A stretch of DNA of 64,000 nucleotides from Myxococcales bacterium. Its GTDB lineage: Bacteria > Myxococcota_A > Polyangia > Haliangiales > Haliangiaceae. The position numbers and the translations under genes are program-made. This document shows positions 8,882-16,997 of the stretch, piece by piece. The notes under the pieces are model-generated. The model saw only the letters and a list, made by a program, of their open reading frames with translations, was not told the DNA's origin and made no database searches. Location of the stretch: positions 1-64,000 of the forward strand of contig JADJGV010000019.1 in NCBI GenBank assembly GCA_016707895.1, in the 5' to 3' direction. Numbering within the stretch: the first letter of the stretch is position 1; every line of letters starts with the position of its first letter.

Positions 8882-10225
8882 TCAGGCCAAGAGGCCGGGC
8901 AACGGCCCGCTCGACGCGTCGCCGAAGCTGCCCAGCGGGTCGCCCAGGCCGTGGGCCAGGGCCAGCAGCAGGTCGGCGTGGCGGCGGCCGCCGACGTCGA
9001 GCAACCGGCCGGGGCGGATCGTGCCGGCGCCGCCGGCCAGCACGAACGGCATGTCGTCGTGGCGGTGGGTGTTGCCGTCGCAGACCTCGGTCGCCAGCAG
9101 CACCAGCGAGTGGTCGAGCATCGTGCCGCCGTCCTCGGGGCGCGCCGCCAGCTGATCCAGCAGGTACGCGAACTGCTCGACCCACCACACCCGCTGGGCC
9201 AGGTAGTCGCGGTACTCGCGCCGCGCCGGGTCGTGGTGCGGGCCGTAGTGCGACGCCTGGTGGCTGCGCATGTCGAAGCCGGGGTCGTACATCGGCGTGC
9301 CGGCGAAGCGGCTCATGATCAGCTCGCTGGTGTGGTGCGAGCCCTGCAACACGCCGACCTTGGTCAGCCCGCACGCCATCGCCTGCACCATCAGATCGGT
9401 CTGGGCGCGGAGGATCTGCGGGAAGCGCTCGGGCGCGTACAAGGTCGCCGCGGTGACGCCGCTGGTGTCGACCACCGGGTGATCGCAGGTCGCGGGCCCG
9501 CCGCCGGCGGTGGCCATGATCCGCGCCTCGACCTCGCGCAGCGCCTCGAGGTGCAGGTCGAGCCGGCGCTGATCGCGGGTGTCGAGCTCGCGCCGCAGCT
9601 GATCGAGCTCCTGGCCGGCGTTGTCGATCACCGTCAGCCGCCGCGGCGCGCGCGGATCGCCGCCGCCGCCGCCGCCGCCGCCACCGGCGCTGCCGAACAG
9701 CCGCGCGAACGCCGCCACCGGATCGTCCTCGGGCGCGGTGGTGATGCCGGGCGCGACGTAGGAGATGTGCTTGTCGCCCGACGCGTTGTTCTGGTTGGCC
9801 TGGGCGCCGAGGTACAGGTGGCGGAACGGCGCGCCGGCGCCGACCGACGCCGCCAGCCGCTGATCGATCGACACGCCGTTGCCGCCGTCGACCGCGGTCA
9901 GGAGCTTCTTGGCGCCGCCGGGGTGGCTGCCCTGATCGGTCGGCCCCATCGACAGCCCGCGGAAGAACACGCAGCGCGCCTTGTGGCGCTCGAGCGGCGC
10001 CAGCTGCACCGGCAGGCTGAACGAGGTCTCGCTGCCGGTGGGATCCCACAGGCTCGGCTCGCCGTCCTGGGACGGGCCGACCACGCCGTCGGGGAAGTAG
10101 AAGACGATCAGCCGGCGGGCCGGGCCGGCCGCGGCCGCGTCGGCGCGGCGCCCGAGCGACAGGAACGGCGCGGCGACGGCGGCGGCGCCGCCCAGGCGGA
10201 GGAACGCGCGGCGGGACAGGCTCAT
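8882..10225 (-). CDS. DUF1552 domain protein with Tat-type signal
   Basis: This 447-residue protein has an N-terminus with SRRAFLRLGG followed by a hydrophobic stretch and an Ala-X-Ala cleavage region, a twin-arginine-type signal. The body matches the DUF1552 family: IVFYFPDGV near the start, the FFRGLS and HPGGAKKLLT blocks, SIDQRLA, and a C-terminal DDMPFVLAGGAG segment. A Gly-only run at about residue 180 reflects a GCC-repeat tract. DUF1552 proteins nearly always sit beside DUF1592/DUF1588/DUF1585 proteins, as here, and the biochemical role of the pair is unknown. The ATG overlaps the stop of the upstream gene (ATGA), so the two are translationally coupled. Confidence 0.92.
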   Translation of the reverse strand: MSLSRRAFLRLGGAAAVAAPFLSLGRRADAAAAGPARRLIVFYFPDGVVGPSQDGEPSLWDPTGSETSFSLPVQLAPLERHKARCVFFRGLSMGPTDQGSHPGGAKKLLTAVDGGNGVSIDQRLAASVGAGAPFRHLYLGAQANQNNASGDKHISYVAPGITTAPEDDPVAAFARLFGSAGGGGGGGGGDPRAPRRLTVIDNAGQELDQLRRELDTRDQRRLDLHLEALREVEARIMATAGGGPATCDHPVVDTSGVTAATLYAPERFPQILRAQTDLMVQAMACGLTKVGVLQGSHHTSELIMSRFAGTPMYDPGFDMRSHQASHYGPHHDPARREYRDYLAQRVWWVEQFAYLLDQLAARPEDGGTMLDHSLVLLATEVCDGNTHRHDDMPFVLAGGAGTIRPGRLLDVGGRRHADLLLALAHGLGDPLGSFGDASSGPLPGLLA

Positions 10226-12474
10226 CGGCGCACCACGAAGTCGCGGCTGAGGAGGGTGTCGAGCATCAGCTGGCGCACGTCGCCGCCGCTGTCGGCGAAG
10301 CGCTGCTCGAGCGCCCGGCGGGCGCAGCGCCCGGCCAGCGAGTCCTGGACGCCGCGCGCGAACCGGTAGTACTGGCGGACGAAGCACGCCGGCGCGGCGC
10401 GGCTGCCGGCCACCAGCCGGGCCAGCTCGGGGATCGTGCGGTAGGTCGCGCGGGTCTCGCTGCCGAGGTGCTCGAGATCGGTGAGCTCGCCGGTGGCGTC
10501 GATCGGGTGGCCCTGCTCGGTGTCGCGCCAGCGCCCGACCGGATCGAGCTGCTCGAAGCCGAACCCGACGCCGTCGATGTACTGGTGACAGCTCCGGCAC
10601 GCCGGGTTGGCGGTGTGCTGCGCGAAGCGATCGCGGGTCGTGGCGTTCGGGTCGACGTCGGGCACGCCGCCGGCGAACGGCGGCGGCGGCGGCAACTCCT
10701 GGCACAGGAGGTTGCGACGCACCCACAGGCCGCGGCGGATCGGCGAGGTCTGATCGGAGTGCGCGGTCGACGCCAGCACGCTGGCGTGGCCGAACACGCC
10801 GGCGCGGCGGCCGTCGCCGTACGGCGCCACGCCCGGCCCGCCGGTCGGGGCCGCCAGCCCGTAGAACCGCGCCGCGGTGGCGTCGACGACGGTGTAGTCG
10901 GCGGTCAGGAGCTCGGCGAAGCCGCCGCCGCCGTCGAAGACCACGTGGCTGACGAAGTCGCGGGTCTCGCGGGCCAGCGCCGCGCGGGTGGCGTCGTCGA
11001 AGCCCGGGAACAGATCGGGCCGCTTGTCGGCGGTCAGCACCGCCTCGCCGCCCAGCCACTGCAGCGCGAACGTGCCGAGCTGGGCCCGCGCCCGCGGATC
11101 GGCGAGCAGCCGCCGCGCCTCACGCTCGAGGCCGGCCGCGCCGTCGAGGTCGCCGCGCTCGGCCGCGGTCAGGAGCGCCGCGTCGGGCGTCGTGCCCCAC
11201 AGCGTGTAGCTGAGCGCGGTCGCGACCTCCCAGCCGGTCAGCCGGTAGCGGCCGTCGCCCTGGGCCACGCCGAGCTCCGAGCGGTACAGGAAGTTCGGCG
11301 AGATCAGGATCGCGTGGAGCGCGGTGCCGAGGTCGGCGTCGGCCAGCGCGTCGTAGCGCGCGCGCTCGAGGTCGGTGAGCGGCCGGCGGAACGCGCGCCG
11401 CGCGACGTCGGCGACGTAGCCGCGCGCGCACCCGGCGCGGTCGCCGCTCCAGTCGCACGGCCAGGCCGGCGCCGCCGCCGCGGCGTGATCGGCCAGCCGC
11501 TCGGCGGTCGCCAGGTACGCGTCGACGTGGGTCGCGGTCACCGCCTGCGCCGCCGCGGCGGTGTCGAACGGGAAGCCCGCCGGCCGCGCCTCGGCCGGGA
11601 ACCCGGCCACCGGATCGTCGGCGCCGCCGCCGCTGCACGACAGCCGCAAGAGCGAGTTCATGCCGCCGAAGCCGTCGGGGATCGACGCAGTCGCGCGCGG
11701 GTCGGCCACCCAGTCGCGCTCGTCGAGCACCAGCTTGTACGCGTCGTCGCCCTCGGGCAGCGTGAAGCTGCCGGTCCACAGCTGGGTCGCGGCGTCGTAG
11801 GTCAGCGCCCAGCCGCCGGCGGCCACCGTCCCCGGCCAGCCGTTCCACGACCCGGCCACGTGCACCGAGCGCAGCCCGCGCCCCTGCGGATCGTAGACGA
11901 AGGTGTGGCGGTCGCAGGCGCTGGGCTCGCAGCGGCCCGCGGCGCACCCGTCGCGGTACGCGCAGTCGGTGGCGCGGGCGCAGGTCATCGCCGGCGCGCC
12001 GGCGCCGAACAGGTCCTGCACCGTCGCGCGGTACTCGCGGCGGGTCAGCAGCCGCAGCTGGCGCGCCGACGGCGGCACCGCGTCGCAGCGCAGCGCCGAC
12101 GAGGTCAGGCCGCGCTTCATGAACGCCGCGATCTCGGTGGCGCAGGCGCCGGTGCACCGCCCCGGATCGTTCTTGGGCATCGTCACGTCGATGACCTCGG
12201 CCAGCTCGGCCTCGGACATCGCCAGGTCGACCACCGCCGGGCCCAGCCCGCCCTCGCCCGCCTCGCCGTGGCACACCTGGCACAGCTCGGCGTAGCGCGC
12301 GGCCCCGGCGCTGGCGGCGAAGTCGAAGCCGTCACCCGACGGCCCGTCGTCCGAACACGCGATCAGCCAGGCGAGCGAGGCAAGGGCCAGCCACCGGGCC
12401 AACGACACGAGCGATGGGCGGCGCACGCCGGTGGCGTAGTGCAACCCATGTTCCCGCCTGCGACGCCGCGTCAC
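10222..12474 (-). CDS. DUF1592/DUF1588/DUF1585 c-type cytochrome lipoprotein with inserted CBM48-like domain
   Basis: This is a 750-residue lipoprotein (signal ending LIAC). CQVCHGEAGEGG at about residue 63 is a CxxCH c-type haem site. After a short segment comes a Cys-rich stretch, then SVHVAGSWNGWPG at about 180-195, which has the glycogen-binding/CBM48 look (VAGSWNGW). The remaining part follows the family order: DUF1592, DUF1588 (PACRSCHQYIDGVGFGFE, with a second CxxCH) and DUF1585 at the C-terminus. The expected location is periplasmic or outer-membrane. It is coupled by ATGA to the DUF1552 gene. The CBM48-like insert is unusual and is my inference from motif. Confidence 0.88.
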   Translation of the reverse strand: MTRRRRREHGLHYATGVRRPSLVSLARWLALASLAWLIACSDDGPSGDGFDFAASAGAARYAELCQVCHGEAGEGGLGPAVVDLAMSEAELAEVIDVTMPKNDPGRCTGACATEIAAFMKRGLTSSALRCDAVPPSARQLRLLTRREYRATVQDLFGAGAPAMTCARATDCAYRDGCAAGRCEPSACDRHTFVYDPQGRGLRSVHVAGSWNGWPGTVAAGGWALTYDAATQLWTGSFTLPEGDDAYKLVLDERDWVADPRATASIPDGFGGMNSLLRLSCSGGGADDPVAGFPAEARPAGFPFDTAAAAQAVTATHVDAYLATAERLADHAAAAAPAWPCDWSGDRAGCARGYVADVARRAFRRPLTDLERARYDALADADLGTALHAILISPNFLYRSELGVAQGDGRYRLTGWEVATALSYTLWGTTPDAALLTAAERGDLDGAAGLEREARRLLADPRARAQLGTFALQWLGGEAVLTADKRPDLFPGFDDATRAALARETRDFVSHVVFDGGGGFAELLTADYTVVDATAARFYGLAAPTGGPGVAPYGDGRRAGVFGHASVLASTAHSDQTSPIRRGLWVRRNLLCQELPPPPPFAGGVPDVDPNATTRDRFAQHTANPACRSCHQYIDGVGFGFEQLDPVGRWRDTEQGHPIDATGELTDLEHLGSETRATYRTIPELARLVAGSRAAPACFVRQYYRFARGVQDSLAGRCARRALEQRFADSGGDVRQLMLDTLLSRDFVVRR

Positions 12475-12567
12475 CGTGCCGCAACGGCCACTTGCGGCAG
12501 GCCCGCGGCCGGCGGCGTTGCCGATCGCAACGCCCGGGGCGGAGTGCCCCGGGGCGCGACGCGCGGC
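12475..12567. other. Intergenic, contains hairpin at 12531-12556
   Basis: This short gap between two minus-strand genes contains an inverted repeat. CGCCCGGGGC and GCCCCGGGGCG are separated by GGAGT, with one bulge, directly downstream of the Lgt-like gene. It may act as a terminator or mRNA stabiliser. There is no T-run, so intrinsic termination is unproven. Confidence 0.4.
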
Positions 12568-13389
12568 TCAGACGTACCGCGCGCTCGCCACCGGCACGAC
12601 GGCGCGCCGCGCCCGGACCAGCCCGACCACCGCGACGCCCAGCATGACCACCATGCCCCACTGCCCGCCGGTGAGCCCGCCGCGGGTCGGCTCGGTCGAA
12701 GGCAGCCGCAAGAAGTCGAGCCCGAACCGCACGATCGCGTACGCGATCGCCACCGCGGCCGCGGTCAGCCCGGGCCGCGTCCGCCAGCGGCGCAGCAGCG
12801 CGAACGCGACCGGCACCAGCGCCAGCAGCACCAGCAGCTCGTCGAGCCCGACGTCGTGGACCCGCAACACGTCGACGCCCGCCGGCCGGTGATAGTCGCC
12901 GCGCGCCAGGTACGCCGGCATGTCGACGCCGACCACCGCGTCGGTCGCGACGCCGAGGTGGTCGTGCACCAGCGCGCAGCCGATCCGGCCGATCGCCAGC
13001 GCGACCAGCGCGCCGATGCTCAGCACGTCGGCCACGCGGCGCCGATCGAGGCGGCGGACCGCGGCCACGATCAGCGCAACCACCGCGACCCCGGCCAGCG
13101 CGCCGACCAGCGAGTGGCCATCGGTGAACCGCAGCCACCGGCCCTGCTCGCGCGCCGCCGATGGCGCGTCGTACCAGGCGACGTCGAACAGGTGGCCGGC
13201 GACCAGCGCCGCGCCGACCGTGCTCGGCAGCAGCACCCCCAGGTCCTCGCCCGTCAGGCCGCGCCGCCGGCCGACCAGCACCGCCACCAGCGCGCCGAGG
13301 CTGACGCCGAGCATCACCAGCACGCCGTAGGGTTGCACCGACAGCTCCGACGAGCTGGGCAGCGTCACGTAGGGCAACCCGGCGGCCAT
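12568..13389 (-). CDS. Prolipoprotein diacylglyceryl transferase (Lgt)-like membrane protein
   Basis: This 273-residue protein has about seven hydrophobic helices. VQPYGVLVMLGVSLGA, GRIGCALVHDHLG, YAIVRFGLDFLR and GGLTGGQW follow the Lgt order. In Lgt these blocks hold the arginine-glycine motif for phosphatidylglycerol binding and the C-terminal RF..E..R motif. Deviations are seen: Cys replaces the common Asn after GRIG, and the HGGL block is degenerate (DGHSLVGAL). It may therefore be a divergent paralogue and not the housekeeping enzyme. TATCGT ends 5 bases before the ATG at 13389. Confidence 0.72.
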   Translation of the reverse strand: MAAGLPYVTLPSSSELSVQPYGVLVMLGVSLGALVAVLVGRRRGLTGEDLGVLLPSTVGAALVAGHLFDVAWYDAPSAAREQGRWLRFTDGHSLVGALAGVAVVALIVAAVRRLDRRRVADVLSIGALVALAIGRIGCALVHDHLGVATDAVVGVDMPAYLARGDYHRPAGVDVLRVHDVGLDELLVLLALVPVAFALLRRWRTRPGLTAAAVAIAYAIVRFGLDFLRLPSTEPTRGGLTGGQWGMVVMLGVAVVGLVRARRAVVPVASARYV

Positions 13390-13403
13390 GGCCGACGATA
13401 CCC

Positions 13404-14123
13404 TCAACCGGGGGCGGCGATGGCGCCCACCGTCGCCAGGTCGACCAGCCATGGCGACGCCGCCAGCGCGCCGCTCACCGCCGCCGGCAGATCGATCCAC
13501 GCGCCGGCGCGATCGAGCACCCAGGCGTCGCTCGACGCGACCACCGCGGCCGGGTCGCGGACCAGCTCGGGGTCGGCGGAGTTCGCCAGCTCGACGGTCC
13601 ACGCCGGATCGAGCGCGCGCAGCCGCGCCGCCAGCGCGCCGCTGGCCGACACCGGGCGATCGAGATACCAGGTCACCTGCGCCGGCGCCGCCGCGGCCAG
13701 CAGCGCCGCGATCGCCGTCAGCGCGCGCTCGGTCTCGTCGACCGCGCGGTAGCCGCCGTGCACCGAGGCCAGATCGCGCCAGGCGCCGTCGCGCCCGATC
13801 AGCACCAGGCCACCGACCAGCGCGGCCTCGCAGGTCACCAGCACGTTGAACCCGTCGACGGCCAGCGCGCGCCCGCGCAGCGCCGCCAGCGTGAGATGGC
13901 GCGCGCGCCGCGCCGCCGCGGCGGGCGGGCTCGCCGCCGCGCGGCCGATCGCCAGCCGCGCCCGCGCCGGCAGCTGGTAGCGGTCGCCCACCAGCGCCAG
14001 CGCCGCGGTGTCGGCGTAGCCGCGCCCGCGCAGCCAGTCGAGATCGTCGACCGCCGCGCGCAGCGTCGGCAGCTGGGCCGGCGCGAACAGCGCGTGATCG
14101 TCGGGGTGCGGCCGCCGCGTCAC
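13404..14123 (-). CDS. DUF434 family protein
   Basis: This 239-residue soluble protein has LALVGDRYQLPARARLAI, then LAVDGFNVLVTCEAAL, and a later WYLDRPVSASG segment. Together these match the DUF434/DUF5616 layout known from archaea and some bacteria, where a PIN-like fold has been suggested. The conserved Asp of VDGFN and the Asp of YLDRP would be candidate catalytic residues under that reading. This is family inference only. It follows the lipoprotein gene at 14143 by 19 bases on the same strand and is probably co-transcribed. Confidence 0.72.
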   Translation of the reverse strand: MTRRPHPDDHALFAPAQLPTLRAAVDDLDWLRGRGYADTAALALVGDRYQLPARARLAIGRAAASPPAAAARRARHLTLAALRGRALAVDGFNVLVTCEAALVGGLVLIGRDGAWRDLASVHGGYRAVDETERALTAIAALLAAAAPAQVTWYLDRPVSASGALAARLRALDPAWTVELANSADPELVRDPAAVVASSDAWVLDRAGAWIDLPAAVSGALAASPWLVDLATVGAIAAPG

Positions 14124-14142
14124 CGCCCGTGCGCCCCCGCGA

Positions 14143-14877
14143 TCACGGGCAGTGCTCGGTCACCGCGCGGACGCGCACCGTCGCCTCGACGCCGGGGTCG
14201 TTGGTCTGGTCGCCGATCGCCAGGGTGTCGCCCGGGACGAAGCCGGCGCGGGTCAGCGCCAGCGCGCCGTCGAACCGCACCTGCAGGACGCCGGCGCCGT
14301 CGTAGTCGAGCCGCACGGTGTGGAAGGCGCCGTCGGTCACCGCGGCGGCGAACTGCGCGCTGTCGTCGGCCCAGCCGATGCGCGCGGCGTCCAGGTACAG
14401 CATCTGCTGGCGCTCGGCGCCGAGGCCGAACGGCGGCGTGAACCCGGCCAGGATCGCCGCCGCCGCGTCGAACGGATTGTGCGGGGCGACCGCGGCCACC
14501 TGCAACTCGACGCTGATCGCGAACGGCTGGGCCGGGTCGAGCGCGCCGGCGCGGGTCAGCAGCAGGTGGGCGCCGGCGCCGCCGACGGTGGTCGTCGTGA
14601 GCTGGGTCGCGTCGCCCGCCAGCGTGACGCTGGCCGAGCCCGACTGCACGATCGTCCAGCCCTGGGGCTCCACCGCCTGCCCGCCGATCAGCAGCGCGCG
14701 CGGCGCGCAGGCCGGCGCGTCGACCGCCGGCGCGTCGACCGGCGCGTCGACCGCGGGCGCGTCGACCGCGGGCGCGTCGACCGCGGGCGCGTCGACCGCG
14801 ATCGTCGGATCGTCGCCGCAGGCCGCGGCCAGCGCGATCGGGATCAACCAGCTCGACAGCGACCGGCGCGGTGACAT
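14143..14877 (-). CDS. Lipoprotein with tandem VDAPA repeats
   Basis: This 244-residue protein has a signal ending in LAAAC (lipobox). Immediately after come seven or so VDAPA/VDAP units, a flexible linker coded by a 15-bp tandem repeat. The folded domain (about 60-244) is beta-rich, with hydrophobic-polar alternation (SASVTLAGDATQLTTTTVGG; FHTVRLDYDGAGVLQVRFDG). This suggests a concanavalin/laminin-G-like sandwich. That fold call is tentative. The protein is presumably exposed at the cell surface or in the periplasm. Confidence 0.75.
   Translation of the reverse strand: MSPRRSLSSWLIPIALAAACGDDPTIAVDAPAVDAPAVDAPAVDAPVDAPAVDAPACAPRALLIGGQAVEPQGWTIVQSGSASVTLAGDATQLTTTTVGGAGAHLLLTRAGALDPAQPFAISVELQVAAVAPHNPFDAAAAILAGFTPPFGLGAERQQMLYLDAARIGWADDSAQFAAAVTDGAFHTVRLDYDGAGVLQVRFDGALALTRAGFVPGDTLAIGDQTNDPGVEATVRVRAVTEHCP
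14711..14800. repeat. 15-bp tandem repeat coding VDAPA
   Basis: Six to seven near-identical copies of GCGTCGACCGCGGGC (variants GCGTCGACCGCCGGC and GCGTCGACCGGC) code the linker of the lipoprotein. One unit is shortened by three bases, which keeps the frame. Such repeats can change copy number by slippage. Confidence 0.85.
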
Positions 14878-14961
14878 CGCCGATCAGCACACCACGACCG
14901 CCGCGCCGACGCCAGGGCCGCCCGGCGTGCGCGGCCACCGCGGGGGAGTATGCTGCGCGCC

Positions 14962-16179
14962 GTGCAGACTCACCCCGTGCTCGTCATCGGCGGCGGCATC
15001 AGCGGCCTGGCCTTCGCGTGGCACGCCGCCCGCGCCGGCCAGGCGCCCCTGGTCCTCGAGGCCAGCGGCCGCCTCGGCGGTTGCCTCGACAGCCGCCGCG
15101 GCCCGGCCGACTACTGGTTCGAGCTGGGCGCGCACACGCTCTACAACTCGTACGGCGCGCTGCTCGAGATCGCCGAGGGCTGCCCGACGCCGCCCGCGAT
15201 CGTCGCGCGCGGCGAGGCCCGCAAGCGCTTCGGCCTGCTGCGCGCCGGCGGGCTCACGACGATGGGGCCGCTGTCGGTGTTCCGGCAGTTCGGGTTCTGG
15301 GAGCTCGTGACCAGCGCGCCGCGCGGGCTGTTTGGCCGCGGCGGGCAGCGCACGATCCGCGAGCACTTCAGCCGGCTGGTCGGCGCCCGCAACTACGCCG
15401 GCGTGCTGGCGCCGTTCCTGTCGGCGGTGCCGTCGCAGGCGGTCGACGACTTCCCGGCCAGCGGCCCCGGCTCGCTGTTCAAGAAGCGCCCGCGCCGCAA
15501 GGACATCACCAAGAGCTTCACCTTCGCGGGCGGCGTCGGGGCGATCACCGCCGCGATCACCGGCGCCGGCGTCGCGACGCGGCTCGACGCGCCGGTCGCC
15601 GCCATCGCCCGCGCCGACGGCGGCTACCGCGTCGAGCTGGCCGACGGCACCGCGCTGGCCGCGGCCCGCCTCGGCGTCGCCACCGACCCGGCCACCGCCG
15701 CCCGGCTGCTCGCCGGCGCCCACCCTGAGGTCGCGGCCGCGGCCGGCGCGATCCGCACCGTCGAGGTCGAGTCGGTCGGCGTCGTCGTCGAGCGCGCCGC
15801 GGTGGCGCTGCCGCCGGTCGCGTTCGTGGTGCCCACCGACGACGTGTTCTGGTCGGTCGTGACCCGCGATCCGGTCCCCGACGAGCAGCACCGCGCGTTC
15901 ACCTTCCACTTCAAGCCCGGCGTCGACCGCGCCGCCCGGCTGCGCCGGATCGGCGAGGTGCTGGGCGTCGGCGCCGATCGCCTGCTGACGATCGCGGAGC
16001 GCCGCACCACGCTGCCGGCGCCGGCCCGCGATCACGCCGCCGCCGTGGCGGCGATCGATCAGGCGCTGGCCGGCCTGCCGCTGGCGCTGGTCGGCAACTA
16101 CTTCGCCGGCCTCGCGATCGAGGACTGCGCCGCCCGCGCCAGGGCCGAGTGGGCCCGCCTCGCGGGCACGGCGACCTGA
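14962..16179 (+). CDS. FAD-dependent amine oxidase / protoporphyrinogen-oxidase-like enzyme
   Basis: This 405-residue protein has VLVIGGGISGLAFAWHAA at the N-terminus, the dinucleotide-binding GxGxxG fold, followed by LVLEASGRLGG. The C-terminus NYFAGLAIEDC matches the second FAD contact typical of HemG/HemY-type protoporphyrinogen oxidases and related amine oxidases. The length is slightly short for HemY (about 450). The exact substrate is not fixed by sequence, and no other haem gene is adjacent. I prefer GTG 14962 over ATG 14950. TATGCT at 14949-14954 makes a -10 element 7 bases before the GTG, and the upstream ATG lies inside it. Confidence 0.78.
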   Translation: MQTHPVLVIGGGISGLAFAWHAARAGQAPLVLEASGRLGGCLDSRRGPADYWFELGAHTLYNSYGALLEIAEGCPTPPAIVARGEARKRFGLLRAGGLTTMGPLSVFRQFGFWELVTSAPRGLFGRGGQRTIREHFSRLVGARNYAGVLAPFLSAVPSQAVDDFPASGPGSLFKKRPRRKDITKSFTFAGGVGAITAAITGAGVATRLDAPVAAIARADGGYRVELADGTALAAARLGVATDPATAARLLAGAHPEVAAAAGAIRTVEVESVGVVVERAAVALPPVAFVVPTDDVFWSVVTRDPVPDEQHRAFTFHFKPGVDRAARLRRIGEVLGVGADRLLTIAERRTTLPAPARDHAAAVAAIDQALAGLPLALVGNYFAGLAIEDCAARARAEWARLAGTAT

Positions 16180-16201
16180 CCGCCGCCAGCGGTGGCCGCT
16201 T

Positions 16202-16256
16202 CGGTCAACTCGTCGGCCGGTGCGGTCAAGCCGTGCCACGGCCGCGTCCGTAGCCT
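16202..16256 (+). promoter_or_regulatory. Putative AraC-type operator and promoter of the outer-membrane protein gene
   Basis: CGGTCAA occurs at 16202-16208 and again at 16223-16229 in the same orientation, spaced exactly 21 bp (two helical turns), as expected for an AraC-family dimer. A -10-like TAGCCT lies at 16251-16256, six bases before the ATG, so the proximal copy abuts the -35 position. An AraC-family gene lies just downstream (16998). Regulation by it is inferred. Confidence 0.5.
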
Positions 16257-16262
16257 GGGGCC

Positions 16263-16952
16263 ATGCAGCTCACCCTCCCCACCGTGGCGGCGCTGGCCGC
16301 CGCCACCCTCGCGTCCCTCCCCCGCGCCGCCGGGGCCGACGCGCCCGCCACGCGCCCCTTCGATCCCGCCGCGCGTTCGATCGCCGTCAACGCCGGCCTG
16401 GTGCAACCGCTCGCCCTCGGCGGCGCCAACCTCGAAGTCGACGTGCGCGTCGGGCGGCTCGTCGCCAGCTACTCACACGGCTGGAGCCTCGACCTCGCCG
16501 GCGCGACCGTCGTCGGCGCGATGCGCGACCAGCACGTCGCGCTGCACCTGCCGTACTCGACCGGCGTCGGGATCGGGCTCCAGCGCTACCTGCCCGCGCT
16601 GCGGTCGTTCGTCGACCTCCGGCTCGAGGGCAAGGCCCACCGTTTCGAGGCCGCGTACACGTCCGCCGACGGCGCCCAGCGCACCCGCATCGCCGACTAC
16701 ACGACCTTCACGCTGGGCGGCGGCGTCTACTGGACCGCGCTGCCGTTCGCCCATCGCCGCGGACCGCTGCGCGGCCTCGACATCTCAACCAGCGTGCGGG
16801 TGTGGCCGCGCGTCGCCGACACGCTGCCCGGCTCACAGATCCGCTACGCCAACGCCACGACCGGGCGGATGGAGGTCCATCGCGCCGCCGCGATCGGGAT
16901 CGCCGACACTCCGGTCATCTTCAACGTCTCGGTGGGCTACCTGTTCCAGTAG
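16263..16952 (+). CDS. Outer-membrane beta-barrel protein
   Basis: This 229-residue protein has a cleavable signal (residues 1 to about 25, ending PRAAGADA). The rest is a succession of amphipathic strands with turns (for example LEVDVRVGRLVASYSHGWSLD and VGIGLQRYLPALRSFVDLRL). It closes with VSVGYLFQ, so the final strand is aromatic-rich as in many barrels. No plug or enzymatic motif is seen. The start is set by the -10 element TAGCCT six bases upstream. A two-site direct repeat upstream and the AraC gene 45 bases downstream suggest it is the target of that regulator. Confidence 0.75.
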   Translation: MQLTLPTVAALAAATLASLPRAAGADAPATRPFDPAARSIAVNAGLVQPLALGGANLEVDVRVGRLVASYSHGWSLDLAGATVVGAMRDQHVALHLPYSTGVGIGLQRYLPALRSFVDLRLEGKAHRFEAAYTSADGAQRTRIADYTTFTLGGGVYWTALPFAHRRGPLRGLDISTSVRVWPRVADTLPGSQIRYANATTGRMEVHRAAAIGIADTPVIFNVSVGYLFQ

Positions 16953-16997
16953 CGCGCCGCGCGCCGCCGCGCGCCGCCGCGGGCTACGATGCGGGGC

